Positions 1-6,924 of a stretch of 8,187 nucleotides of DNA are shown in pieces. The stretch covers positions 1 to 8,187 of the forward strand of contig JAQTLG010000062.1 in the NCBI GenBank assembly GCA_028715025.1. The letters are read 5' to 3'. The position numbers were made by a program, and so were the translations under genes. The notes below the pieces were generated by a model. It did no database searches, was not told the DNA's origin, and worked only from the letters and a program-made list of their open reading frames with translations. This stretch comes from Dehalococcoidia bacterium. GTDB taxonomy: Bacteria; Chloroflexota; Dehalococcoidia; GIF9; UBA5629. How positions within the stretch are numbered: position 1 is the stretch's first letter; every line of letters begins with the position of its first letter.

Positions 1-23
1 CTTTTTCACGACTAAACTTCAGT

Positions 24-52
24 TTGACGTCCTCACTTTAGGAAGGTATCAT
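24..52 (+). promoter_or_regulatory. Sigma70-type promoter for the MFS transporter
   Basis: TTGACG at 24-29 (5 of 6 to the -35 consensus) is separated by 17 bases from TATCAT at 47-52 (5 of 6 to the -10 consensus). Transcription would begin near 59-60 and give a leader of about 78 bases before the GTG start at 138. Spacing and box quality are both good. A chance match is possible, and I see no clear operator around it. Confidence 0.6.
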
Positions 53-115
53 GAGGCGTTATCGCCGCGCCTATTAATGCACCTTAATCAGCCGCCAGGG
101 GCGACATCAATATAA
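51..115 (+). other. Possible overlapping leader ORFs upstream of the transporter
   Basis: An ATG at 51, preceded by AGGAAGG at 40-46, opens an eight-codon frame reading MRRYRRAY that stops at 75-77. A second ATG at 77 overlaps that stop (TAATG) and opens a twelve-codon frame, MHLNQPPGATSI, ending at 115. The first ATG lies inside the predicted -10 box, so it could be translated only from an upstream transcript. The second frame is also open back to the left edge of the window (base 2), so it could instead be the tail of an upstream gene. Function is unknown and these may not be translated. Confidence 0.15.
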
Positions 116-125
116 ACAATTAAAT

Positions 126-131
126 AGGAGG
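126..131 (+). promoter_or_regulatory. Shine-Dalgarno site that fixes the GTG start
   Basis: AGGAGG lies six bases ahead of the GTG at 138. The nearer ATG at 133 is followed at once by TAG, so it cannot start a protein. The GTG is therefore the start. Confidence 0.8.
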
Positions 132-137
132 TATGTA

Positions 138-1427
138 GTGGCAAAGGACACTGGCGATTCCAAGCAGTACAAAGCCGGCAAAGGGGCATCAATCTACATT
201 CTTATCATCTGTACACTGCTCTACATGGTCAACTACATGGACAGGCAGGTGGTCGCCGCGGTGGTGGAACCGATGAAAGCCGCCCTGAGCCTGAACGACA
301 GCGACGTGGGAATTTTAGGTTCAGTCTTCCTCCTCAGCATAGCCCTATTCTCATTTCCCGTAGCCTATCTGGTCGACCGCTGGAGCAGGCGCAAGGCCAT
401 CGCCATTATGGCGATCCTGTGGAGCGGCTTCACGTTCCTGACCGGCAAGGCCTGGAATTTCTGGTCATTGTTTGTCCCGCGCAGCCTGGTCGGCGTGGGT
501 GAGGCCGGTTTCTCGGCCGGCGGCACAGCCATGGTCGGCGCCGCTTACTCGTCCAAGGCGCGCGGCGCAGCCATGGGAGTTTTCAACATGTCGATCCCAC
601 TGGGTATAGCACTGGGCTCGGTGCTTGCCGGCGCTATTGCCAAGACACAGGGCTGGCAGGCCCCGTTCCTGTACTTCGCCATCCCCGGTGTGATCCTCGG
701 CATACTGGCCCTGTTCATGAAAGATTACAAGACCGTAGCCTCAACATCCACCACCGGGTCTAAGGTAACCTTCGGGCAATCGATAAAAACCCTTTTCAAG
801 ATACCCTCGCTGGTCTGGGCCCTGGTAGGCTACGGCCTGGCCAACATCATGTCCATGTCATTCCTCTTCTGGACCCCGGCCTTTGTAGGCAGGGCATGGG
901 GCGTGGATGTTGTAGCTGCCAATGCCGTGATGGTGCCCATCGTATTAGCTGCCATAGTCGGCTCACCGCTGGGCGGCATCCTCGCGGACGTCTGGTTCAA
1001 AAAGGACCCCAGGGGCAGGCTGTATATACCGGCAATCACCATATTCCTCAGCGCTATCTGCCTTGCAGGGGCTATTTATTTACAGTTCAGGGGCATAGGT
1101 ATGGCCCTTGTAATCGCCTATGGCGTACTGAACGTGATGGCATTGCCCTGTCTCAGCGCCATATCGCAGGACGTAGCGCCTGCTGCACAAAAAGGGCTTG
1201 TCTGGGGCCTCATGGTCTTCTGTATGTACGTCTTCGGTGGAGGCTGGAGCCCGTACATGGTGGGAGCTATCTCTGATGCACTGGGGCAGGGCGCTCAAGC
1301 ACTGGGCACCGCCCTGATGATAGCCTCCATCGGAGGCATCCTCGGAGGCATCTGTTATCTAATGGCCGCCAAGCCCTATCCTGCTGATATGGAAAAGGTC
1401 AAACACGAACAGCTTATGGCAGAGTAA
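138..1427 (+). CDS. MFS transporter, Spinster-like
   Basis: This is a 429-residue inner-membrane secondary transporter. After a short polar N-terminus (residues 1-17) come about twelve hydrophobic segments, with a hydrophilic central loop near 193-220, the usual 6+6 MFS plan and length. The first helix carries NYMDRQ (32-37), and the loop between helices 2 and 3 holds the MFS signature around VDRWSRRK (79-86). Both resemble the Spinster-like group, whose bacterial members often sit with catabolic genes for organic acids or aromatics. GVGEAGFSAGG (119-129) is a typical helix-4 stretch. The gene has its own promoter and terminator, so it is probably transcribed separately from the glycyl radical operon downstream, though the location suggests transport of that enzyme's substrate or product. 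Substrate is unknown. The fold call is secure and the subfamily fairly so. Confidence 0.9.
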   Translation: MAKDTGDSKQYKAGKGASIYILIICTLLYMVNYMDRQVVAAVVEPMKAALSLNDSDVGILGSVFLLSIALFSFPVAYLVDRWSRRKAIAIMAILWSGFTFLTGKAWNFWSLFVPRSLVGVGEAGFSAGGTAMVGAAYSSKARGAAMGVFNMSIPLGIALGSVLAGAIAKTQGWQAPFLYFAIPGVILGILALFMKDYKTVASTSTTGSKVTFGQSIKTLFKIPSLVWALVGYGLANIMSMSFLFWTPAFVGRAWGVDVVAANAVMVPIVLAAIVGSPLGGILADVWFKKDPRGRLYIPAITIFLSAICLAGAIYLQFRGIGMALVIAYGVLNVMALPCLSAISQDVAPAAQKGLVWGLMVFCMYVFGGGWSPYMVGAISDALGQGAQALGTALMIASIGGILGGICYLMAAKPYPADMEKVKHEQLMAE

Positions 1428-1451
1428 TAACTCATTGGATTTACAACATAG

Positions 1452-1486
1452 CAGGGCGGCGAGCACGCTCGCCGCCCTGTAGTTTT
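1452..1486 (+). terminator. Rho-independent-type hairpin after the transporter
   Basis: A perfect, very GC-rich 12-bp stem (1452-1463 with 1468-1479) with a four-base loop CACG is followed by TAGTTTT. The stem is strong but the T tract is short and interrupted. It lies 24 bases past the transporter stop and separates that gene from the next promoter. Confidence 0.8.
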
Positions 1487-1499
1487 CGGCCTCACCTGC

Positions 1500-1547
1500 T
1501 GTCAACGATATGTATATGTAAAGTGATCAAAGCGGTTGACAAAACCG
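1500..1547 (+). promoter_or_regulatory. Inverted repeats around the -35 box, possible operator
   Basis: Two inverted repeats share the -35 region. CGGTT at 1533-1537 and AACCG at 1543-1547 are separated by five bases and straddle TTGACA. TGTCAAC at 1500-1506 is the exact reverse complement of GTTGACA at 1535-1541. A regulator bound here would block polymerase, so substrate-responsive repression is plausible. The arms are short and could be chance, and no regulator gene lies in the window. Confidence 0.3.
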
Positions 1548-1563
1548 GCCAAACTCCTAAAAT
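1536..1563 (+). promoter_or_regulatory. Sigma70-type promoter for the glycyl radical operon
   Basis: A perfect TTGACA at 1536-1541 is followed after 16 bases by TAAAAT at 1558-1563 (5 of 6). Transcription would start near 1570 and give a leader of about 67 bases. With the terminator upstream, this makes 1638-6073 a self-contained unit. Confidence 0.7.
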
Positions 1564-1637
1564 TACAGTGTTACCACGGGATAATTTCCGCATTTCGTTC
1601 ATTATCGCTGTTCAACAAGGATTAGGAGGGCAAGGCT

Positions 1638-4154
1638 ATGACCACCCAGAGCTGCAATTCCCCCCGCTACTCGATCAAGGAACCGCTCAACCTCTCACCG
1701 CGCATCCAGTGGCTTCGCGACTACTATTTCCAGGGTAACAACCGGAAGTGGAACAACGAGTTCACCGGCTTCACCACGGGGACACCCTGGGACATACAGT
1801 ATCAGGAGCTCAATTTCTATATCGTACCTGAGACATACACCTTCTTCCCGACTTTCACGGGCGCCTTCCAGCAGGCCTCCTTTAAAGTGGACCTTCCCGA
1901 GGGCTTCTGGGAATGGAGCCTGCCGGAACGGCAGGCCTGGTTTGTCAGGGAAGTCATGGTTTATTACCTCCCGCATGAGGTTCTGCCGGGCGACCTTATA
2001 GCCGGCGGCCGCTTTAACGTTCAAACTTCCAGGTGTTTCAATAAAAAAGAAGCAGCGGAATACTCCAAAGCCGTCTATGGAAAAAAGGGGGCCCGCGCCG
2101 CCGAATTCTGGTTTCATAACCACGGTTACGGCAATGCCGGTGCAACCAGCGGACACCTTATACCCGACTACCCGAGAATCCTGCGCGAGGGCTGGAAGAG
2201 CGTACACGAGGAATTGAACCGCAAGCTGTCGTCCCTGTCACAGCGCGAGTACGATAGTAAAAAGGGACATCAGATAAAGGCCATGCTGGTTGCCGCCACG
2301 ATGGCGCGCGATGTGGCTTTCGAGTACAGCAAGGTCTGCGCGCAACTGGCCGAGAATGAAGCCGACAGCGCCAGAAAAAATGAGCTTGTCAAGATGGCGG
2401 AAATGCTGCGCCGAGTGCCATGGGAGCCGGCGCAGAATTTCTGGGAGGCCATTCAATCGCTGTGGATCACACACATGCTTGTTATGAGCGACGAGAACTA
2501 TCCCGGACCGGGGGTCTCTTTCGGCCGGGCGGATCAGTACCTCTACCCCTTCTGGAAAAAGTCGCTGGATGAGGGCATGGATCGTGAATTCGGTAAGGAG
2601 CTATTGAAATGCTTCTGGATCCATTGCAACTACGCTTACGATGCTATGATAAGGACCGGAGGCAACCAGGGCATCACGGCCGGCTTCGGACAGCTTATCA
2701 CCATTTCCGGCATGGGCAAGGGTGGAGTCGACCTTAGCAACGACCTGACCTACGGCATGCTGGAAGTAATCGACGAGTTGAGCCCGTTGCTGGAGCCCAA
2801 ACCGAACGTCCGCCTGCACCGGCGTAGTCCGGACAGGCTGCTGGAGAAGGTGATCGATATGATCGCCTCCAGCCAGGGATCACCCTTCCTGCTGAATTTC
2901 GACGAGCGCTCGATCGCCGGTATGCTGAGGGAAGCAAGAATAGCCGGCGTGGAGAAACTGATCAACGCCGATAACGTTTTCGACTACGCTCCGGTCGGGT
3001 GCCTTGAAAATACCATGTGCGGAAATGACCGCTCGGGCACGGTGGATATCAACTTAAACCTTCTCAAGGCTGTGGAGCATGCGCTCACCGGCGGCTACGA
3101 CATGATACCCTGGGTAGATCCCATGACCGGCAAGCAGGAGCCGATAAAGCGCTGGGGTGCTGACACCGGAGATGCGACCAAATTCCGTACGTGGGAGGAG
3201 TTCTGGAACGCATATGTTGCACAGACCAGGCATCTCATGGAACGCGTAGCCGAGCTGTATGACAGGACGGACAGGATGAGGGCTAAATATCTGCGAACAC
3301 CTTATCTATCGTGTCTGGTAAGAGGATGCGCCGATAAAGCCATGGACATCAACGAAGGCGGAGCCGAACTGAACTTCATCACGGTAGAAGCTGTGACCTA
3401 CGCAACAACCGTGGATTCCCTGCTGGCCATCAGGCACCTGGTCTTCGATAAGAAGGAATGCAGCATGCAGGAGCTCATCCAGGCCCTTAAAGATAACTGG
3501 AAGGGGCACGAGGTCCTGCAGGCCAGGGCGCTCAACAAGACCCCTAAATACGGAAGGGATGATGACCAGGCGGATAATCATGGTAAAGATGTAATGGACC
3601 TTTGGACCGGCGAAACATGGAAATACCGCACTTCGGTTACCGGTAAACATTACCGCCCCGGTATGCTGTCCTGGAACTACTGGGTAGGCGACGGCTTCAT
3701 CCTGCCGGCCAGCCCTGACGGCAGGCCCAAGGGACAATTCCTGTCCAACGCTATATGCCCCTGCGCAGGCGCCGATATCAATGGTCCCACGGCCAACGTA
3801 AATTCTGTAGGCAAGGTGCTGGGCGGCAAGGATCCGGCAGGCAATGGCGACTGGGATGGATACTTAAACGTACTGCCCAACGGCGCCAGCCATACCATGA
3901 CATTCAGCCCGTCCCTGCTGCGCGATCCCGAGCACAAATCTAAATTCATGGCCTTCCTGCGCAGCTATGCGGAGAACGGCGGAAGCGCGCTGCAGGTAAA
4001 TATGATCGATGCCGATATCCTGCGCGATGCTCAGACAAATCCAGACTCCTACCGGCACCTTCTTGTGCGAGTGACCGGCTATAATGCCTATTTCACTTCG
4101 ATCGGTCGCGAGCTTCAAAACGAGATAATCGCCCGCGAAAGCCACTGTATGTAA
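1638..4154 (+). CDS. Glycyl radical enzyme of unassigned substrate (PFL-like family)
   Basis: This 838-residue enzyme would work anaerobically by radical chemistry in the cytoplasm. The large N-terminal PFL-like domain fills most of the protein and the glycyl radical domain is at the C-terminus. RVTGYNAYF (811-819) is the radical loop, with Gly814 as radical site. GCLE (454-457) is the active-site loop, with Cys455 as thiyl radical and Glu457 as probable acid/base. The C-x-E pattern excludes pyruvate formate-lyase, which has Cys-Cys. GRADQYLYP (296-304) is a family motif, but the preceding residues read GPGVS rather than the GHS typical of glycerol dehydratase-like members, so a polyol dehydratase is unlikely. 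The N-terminus (LSPRIQWLRDYYF, 19-31) and length resemble the broad group of arylacetate decarboxylases and X-succinate synthases, but I cannot place it. AGGAGG at 1624-1629 supports the start. The activase follows after 11 bases. Family is certain; substrate unknown. Confidence 0.95.
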   Translation: MTTQSCNSPRYSIKEPLNLSPRIQWLRDYYFQGNNRKWNNEFTGFTTGTPWDIQYQELNFYIVPETYTFFPTFTGAFQQASFKVDLPEGFWEWSLPERQAWFVREVMVYYLPHEVLPGDLIAGGRFNVQTSRCFNKKEAAEYSKAVYGKKGARAAEFWFHNHGYGNAGATSGHLIPDYPRILREGWKSVHEELNRKLSSLSQREYDSKKGHQIKAMLVAATMARDVAFEYSKVCAQLAENEADSARKNELVKMAEMLRRVPWEPAQNFWEAIQSLWITHMLVMSDENYPGPGVSFGRADQYLYPFWKKSLDEGMDREFGKELLKCFWIHCNYAYDAMIRTGGNQGITAGFGQLITISGMGKGGVDLSNDLTYGMLEVIDELSPLLEPKPNVRLHRRSPDRLLEKVIDMIASSQGSPFLLNFDERSIAGMLREARIAGVEKLINADNVFDYAPVGCLENTMCGNDRSGTVDINLNLLKAVEHALTGGYDMIPWVDPMTGKQEPIKRWGADTGDATKFRTWEEFWNAYVAQTRHLMERVAELYDRTDRMRAKYLRTPYLSCLVRGCADKAMDINEGGAELNFITVEAVTYATTVDSLLAIRHLVFDKKECSMQELIQALKDNWKGHEVLQARALNKTPKYGRDDDQADNHGKDVMDLWTGETWKYRTSVTGKHYRPGMLSWNYWVGDGFILPASPDGRPKGQFLSNAICPCAGADINGPTANVNSVGKVLGGKDPAGNGDWDGYLNVLPNGASHTMTFSPSLLRDPEHKSKFMAFLRSYAENGGSALQVNMIDADILRDAQTNPDSYRHLLVRVTGYNAYFTSIGRELQNEIIARESHCM

Positions 4155-4157
4155 GAT

Positions 4158-4169
4158 ATGCGCTTATGA
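4158..4169 (+). promoter_or_regulatory. Three-codon frame overlapping the activase start (ATGA)
   Basis: The activase ATG at 4166 has no visible Shine-Dalgarno sequence. A tiny frame, ATG CGC TTA TGA, starts four bases after the glycyl radical enzyme's stop, and its own stop overlaps the activase ATG as ATGA. Terminating ribosomes may re-initiate here, which would keep activase synthesis low and tied to its partner. This is inferred from layout only. Confidence 0.3.
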
Positions 4170-5203
4170 GAATAGAGCAGGCGCCAGTTAAGGCCGTTGA
4201 ACAGGCCGGCATAGAGCCACTACCGGAACACACAATCCGGGGCGATAAGGCCATAATTCTACATACCCAGAGACTGTCCACTGAGGACGGTCCGGGCATA
4301 CGCACAACGGTTTTTTTCAAAGGCTGCCCCTTGAATTGCCTGTGGTGCCACAATCCTGAAAGCATATCATTTAAGCCCCAGATGCACTGGATGGAGTCAC
4401 GCTGCATCGGATGCGGCATATGCCTGAAAACATGCCCGAACGGTTGTCTGACCAGGACTGCGAACGGTATCAAGAGAGACAGGGAGAAGTGTCTTTCGTG
4501 TGGCAGATGTGCGCAGGAGTGTCCTGCCGGTGCGCAGGAGATGCTGGGAAAAACGGTGGGGCAGGAAGAGCTCTTAAAAGAGCTTCTGAAAGACAAGGTT
4601 TATTATGATAAATCAGGGGGGGGTATTACGCTTTCGGGCGGCGAACCTCTTATGCAGGCAGAGTTCTGCGCCGGCCTGTTGAGCAAACTGAAGGAAAACG
4701 GCATCCATACCGCCGTAGATACCTGCGGCATGTGTTCCACAGCGTCGCTGGAAAAGGTCCTGCCTTTCGTCGACCTCATTCTTTTCGACCTCAAGGAAAT
4801 TCATCCGGAGAAACACCTCGGCTATACCGGGCACGATAACCGCAGGATTCTGGAAAACCTTATTCACGTGCGTGACTATATCAGAGCCAATCCGGGGAAG
4901 CAGCTCTGGATCCGTACACCCCTTATACCTGAAGCCACAGCAGAGGAGGAGACCGTAGAGCGCATCGGCCGCTTTATCCACAACACTCTGGAGAATGATG
5001 TGCAGCGCTGGGAGCTCTGCGCTTTCAATAACCTCTGCCGTGACAAGTACCGGCGGCTGGATATGGAATGGAAATACGCGACCACGCCTCTCATGAGCAA
5101 GGCTGATATGGGCAGATTCGAGACGATCGCCAGAGGTTCGGGTCCGGACCCGGATAAAATCTTCGTAACAGGGGCAGCACGGGTAGAAAACACTAACGCC
5201 TGA
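4166..5203 (+). CDS. Glycyl radical enzyme activase (radical SAM, with ferredoxin insert)
   Basis: This 345-residue enzyme would cleave S-adenosylmethionine and abstract a hydrogen from Gly814 of the neighbouring enzyme, creating its radical. The radical-SAM cluster motif C-x3-C-x2-C is at Cys54, Cys58 and Cys61 within FKGCPLNCLWCHNPES (51-66). An inserted ferredoxin-like domain follows, with two 4Fe-4S motifs: Cys80, 83, 86 and 90, then Cys109, 112, 115 and 119. This insert is typical of activases for non-PFL glycyl radical enzymes and absent from the PFL activase itself. SGGGIT (150-155) and SGGEP (157-161) are the usual SAM-binding signatures. The family core begins near residue 28, so about 25 residues are an N-terminal extension. 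No other start codon exists in that stretch. An eight-G run (4616-4623) encodes the conserved glycines. The stop touches the next gene's ribosome site. Confidence 0.95.
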   Translation: MRIEQAPVKAVEQAGIEPLPEHTIRGDKAIILHTQRLSTEDGPGIRTTVFFKGCPLNCLWCHNPESISFKPQMHWMESRCIGCGICLKTCPNGCLTRTANGIKRDREKCLSCGRCAQECPAGAQEMLGKTVGQEELLKELLKDKVYYDKSGGGITLSGGEPLMQAEFCAGLLSKLKENGIHTAVDTCGMCSTASLEKVLPFVDLILFDLKEIHPEKHLGYTGHDNRRILENLIHVRDYIRANPGKQLWIRTPLIPEATAEEETVERIGRFIHNTLENDVQRWELCAFNNLCRDKYRRLDMEWKYATTPLMSKADMGRFETIARGSGPDPDKIFVTGAARVENTNA

Positions 5204-5215
5204 AGGAGGTCGGCC

Positions 5216-6073
5216 ATGCAGGAACAAAAGACATTATTCAAGACATTCTCTGAACAGGACGTCGAAAGCTTTAAGCCCGAAATGAAGATCGGGCTGATCG
5301 CCACAGTCAACGAAGCGGGCCTGCCGCATTTGACGCTCATCTCCACTCTGCAGGCCTGCTCGCCCACCGAGATGTTCTGGGGGCAGTTCTCCGAGGGCAT
5401 GAGCAAGGCCAATATCAGAAGGAATCCTAAAACCGGATTCCTGATCATGACGCTGGATAAAAATCTGTGGCGTGGCAAGGCCAGCTTTACCCGCACAACC
5501 AAAGCCGGCAGTGAATACGAGCTACTGAATAACACGCCCATGTTTCGCTATAACGCGTATTTCGGTATCCATACGGTCTATTACATGGACCTGGTTAGCC
5601 ATACCGGAAAAGAAGCGCTACCGATGACCAGTGTAATACAGGCGGCTGTAAAGACCATGATAGCCAAAACACTGGCCGGCAAAGGGGAAGGCCAGGACGT
5701 GCTCAATCATTTCACGCATAAGCTGATAGACAAGATGGATAACCTGAAGTTCCTGGCCTATGTGGATACAGATGGATACCCTGTGATTATACCGGTTATA
5801 CAGGCACAAACCGCAGGCAGCGATCGTGTTATCTTCGCCTCATCCGTTTACAGCAGCGACCTTAAATCCGTCCCGGCCGGAGCTACGGCGGCGCTCTTTT
5901 GCATGTCCTTCGAGATGCAGACAGTCCTGCTGCGCGGCATTTATAAGGGTACGCGCAGCATGGGTGGAATAGAATGCGGAGAGTTGATCGCCGACTGGGT
6001 CTACAGCCCGATGCCTCCCAAGTCTGAGCAGGTATATCCTCCGCAGAAGCTGGAGGCGGTAACCACTTTCTGA
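5216..6073 (+). CDS. Split-barrel (PNPOx-like) protein with two barrel halves, possibly flavin-binding
   Basis: This 285-residue soluble protein has no signal peptide. Residues about 24-95 (from IGLIATV, with NEAGLPHLTLIS) look like a pyridoxamine-phosphate-oxidase-like split barrel, a fold that usually binds FMN or sometimes F420 or heme. Residues about 177-245 (LKFLAYVDTDGYPVIIPV, then a barrel-like run to LLRGIYKG) repeat the same pattern, joined by a mostly helical linker (about 130-175). Single-barrel relatives work as dimers, so this may be an internal pseudo-dimer. AAGGAGGT at 5203-5210 overlaps the activase stop, and the ATG is 12 bases past that stop, so the two are almost surely co-transcribed. 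Possible roles are electron supply to the activase, protection from oxygen or a step on the product. None is proven. The fold call is moderate, and cofactor and reaction are unknown. Confidence 0.75.
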   Translation: MQEQKTLFKTFSEQDVESFKPEMKIGLIATVNEAGLPHLTLISTLQACSPTEMFWGQFSEGMSKANIRRNPKTGFLIMTLDKNLWRGKASFTRTTKAGSEYELLNNTPMFRYNAYFGIHTVYYMDLVSHTGKEALPMTSVIQAAVKTMIAKTLAGKGEGQDVLNHFTHKLIDKMDNLKFLAYVDTDGYPVIIPVIQAQTAGSDRVIFASSVYSSDLKSVPAGATAALFCMSFEMQTVLLRGIYKGTRSMGGIECGELIADWVYSPMPPKSEQVYPPQKLEAVTTF

Positions 6074-6092
6074 GGCGTCGATACCGCCCTGA

Positions 6093-6911
6093 TTACCTCC
6101 GGCTGCGCCTTTTCATGAAGCCGTTGATGAATATTCTGGTTGAATCCATGGCCTCGATGAAAAATCCATGCCTCTTATCCTGAAGCAGGGTCAGCTCTGC
6201 GCCCGGTATCCTCTTCGCCAGCAATTCGCTGTTTTTAAAGTTCACCAGGCGGTCATCGGTGCCGCTGATTATCATGGTCGGCGCTTTGATGTACGGCAGC
6301 CTGTCCCAGGTATCCTCACTGGCTATCGCTTCCGCCTGCCTCTTAAAGATACTGAGGGGTGTAGGATATTCTGTGGTCACCCTGTGATAGTATTCAAAAG
6401 ATGCCCTGTTTGCCTCGATGAATTCGTCTGAGCAGAAAAAACGGAAAACGGTCATCGATCTTTGTTCGGGCGTCATTTTCTGCAAATACTCATAATCAAA
6501 CAGAATCCTCATCCCCTCGGGATCGGTGGGCGCCGTGTGCGTGCCCCCGGGAAACGTGCAGCCCAGCACGAGGTTGAACAACCGATCCGGATGATTCAAA
6601 GCGAACACCTGTGCAATCAGCCCTCCCATGGAAACACCGAAGACGCTGGTCTTTTTCAGTCCGGCCGCATCCATCACGCTGCAGACGTCATCAGCCATCA
6701 TAGCGATACTCATGGGCGCATCCACCCGGTCACTCCTGCCTACTCCGCGGTTGTCCATCGTAATTACCTGGTAGTTATTCTTAGCCAACTGCTGCGGCAG
6801 ATCGCCCCAGTGCTGGGAATGGTGGCCGTAACCCATTATGAGTATAAGGGGATCGCCCTGCCCGATGACTTCGTAATACAGTTTTATATCTCCTGAGCTG
6901 GCAAACGGCAT
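6093..6911 (-). CDS. Alpha/beta hydrolase (esterase/haloperoxidase-like)
   Basis: This 272-residue cytoplasmic hydrolase is of normal family length. The nucleophile elbow GVSMGG (92-97) gives Ser94. Asp220 in SGTDDRLV (216-223) and His248 in DKRHGFF (245-251) complete the triad in the expected order. MGYGHHSQHW (26-35) is the oxyanion-hole region, and MDNRGVGRSD (52-61) follows strand 4 as usual. The part between strands 6 and 7 (about 125-205) is a helical cap that would decide the substrate. AAGGAGG (minus strand, 6923-6917) precedes the ATG by five bases. The gene converges on the split-barrel gene with 19 bases between stop codons and no convincing terminator. Whether it acts in the same pathway is open. 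Substrate might be an ester, lactone or C-C bond. Confidence 0.9.
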   Translation of the reverse strand: MPFASSGDIKLYYEVIGQGDPLILIMGYGHHSQHWGDLPQQLAKNNYQVITMDNRGVGRSDRVDAPMSIAMMADDVCSVMDAAGLKKTSVFGVSMGGLIAQVFALNHPDRLFNLVLGCTFPGGTHTAPTDPEGMRILFDYEYLQKMTPEQRSMTVFRFFCSDEFIEANRASFEYYHRVTTEYPTPLSIFKRQAEAIASEDTWDRLPYIKAPTMIISGTDDRLVNFKNSELLAKRIPGAELTLLQDKRHGFFIEAMDSTRIFINGFMKRRSRR

Positions 6912-6924
6912 GGCAACCTCCTTA

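Noticed and set aside
1..9. Minus-strand GTG AAA AAG at the left edge, a possible start of a leftward gene
   Set aside because: Only three codons are visible and no ribosome site precedes it.
1523..1738. Frame of 71 codons running into the GRE start
   Set aside because: It has no ribosome site, spans the predicted promoter and overlaps the well-supported GRE in another frame.
1638..4154. Naming the GRE as pyruvate formate-lyase, hydroxyphenylacetate decarboxylase or benzylsuccinate synthase
   Set aside because: The Cys-Cys pair of PFL is absent. The small subunits of the other two are not in the operon. Similarity alone does not assign a substrate.
4613..5227. Long minus-strand frame (204 codons) opposite the activase, and another at 4876-5541
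   Set aside because: Both lie antisense to strongly supported genes, have no recognisable motif and are rich in residues expected from reading GC-rich codons backwards.
6055..6088. Inverted repeat GGCGGTA / TACCGCC spanning the end of the split-barrel gene, a possible terminator
   Set aside because: The loop is 20 bases, the stem lies partly inside the coding region and no T tract follows.
6462..6896. Plus-strand frame of 144 codons opposite the hydrolase
   Set aside because: The minus-strand hydrolase has a full catalytic triad and a good ribosome site; this frame has neither.
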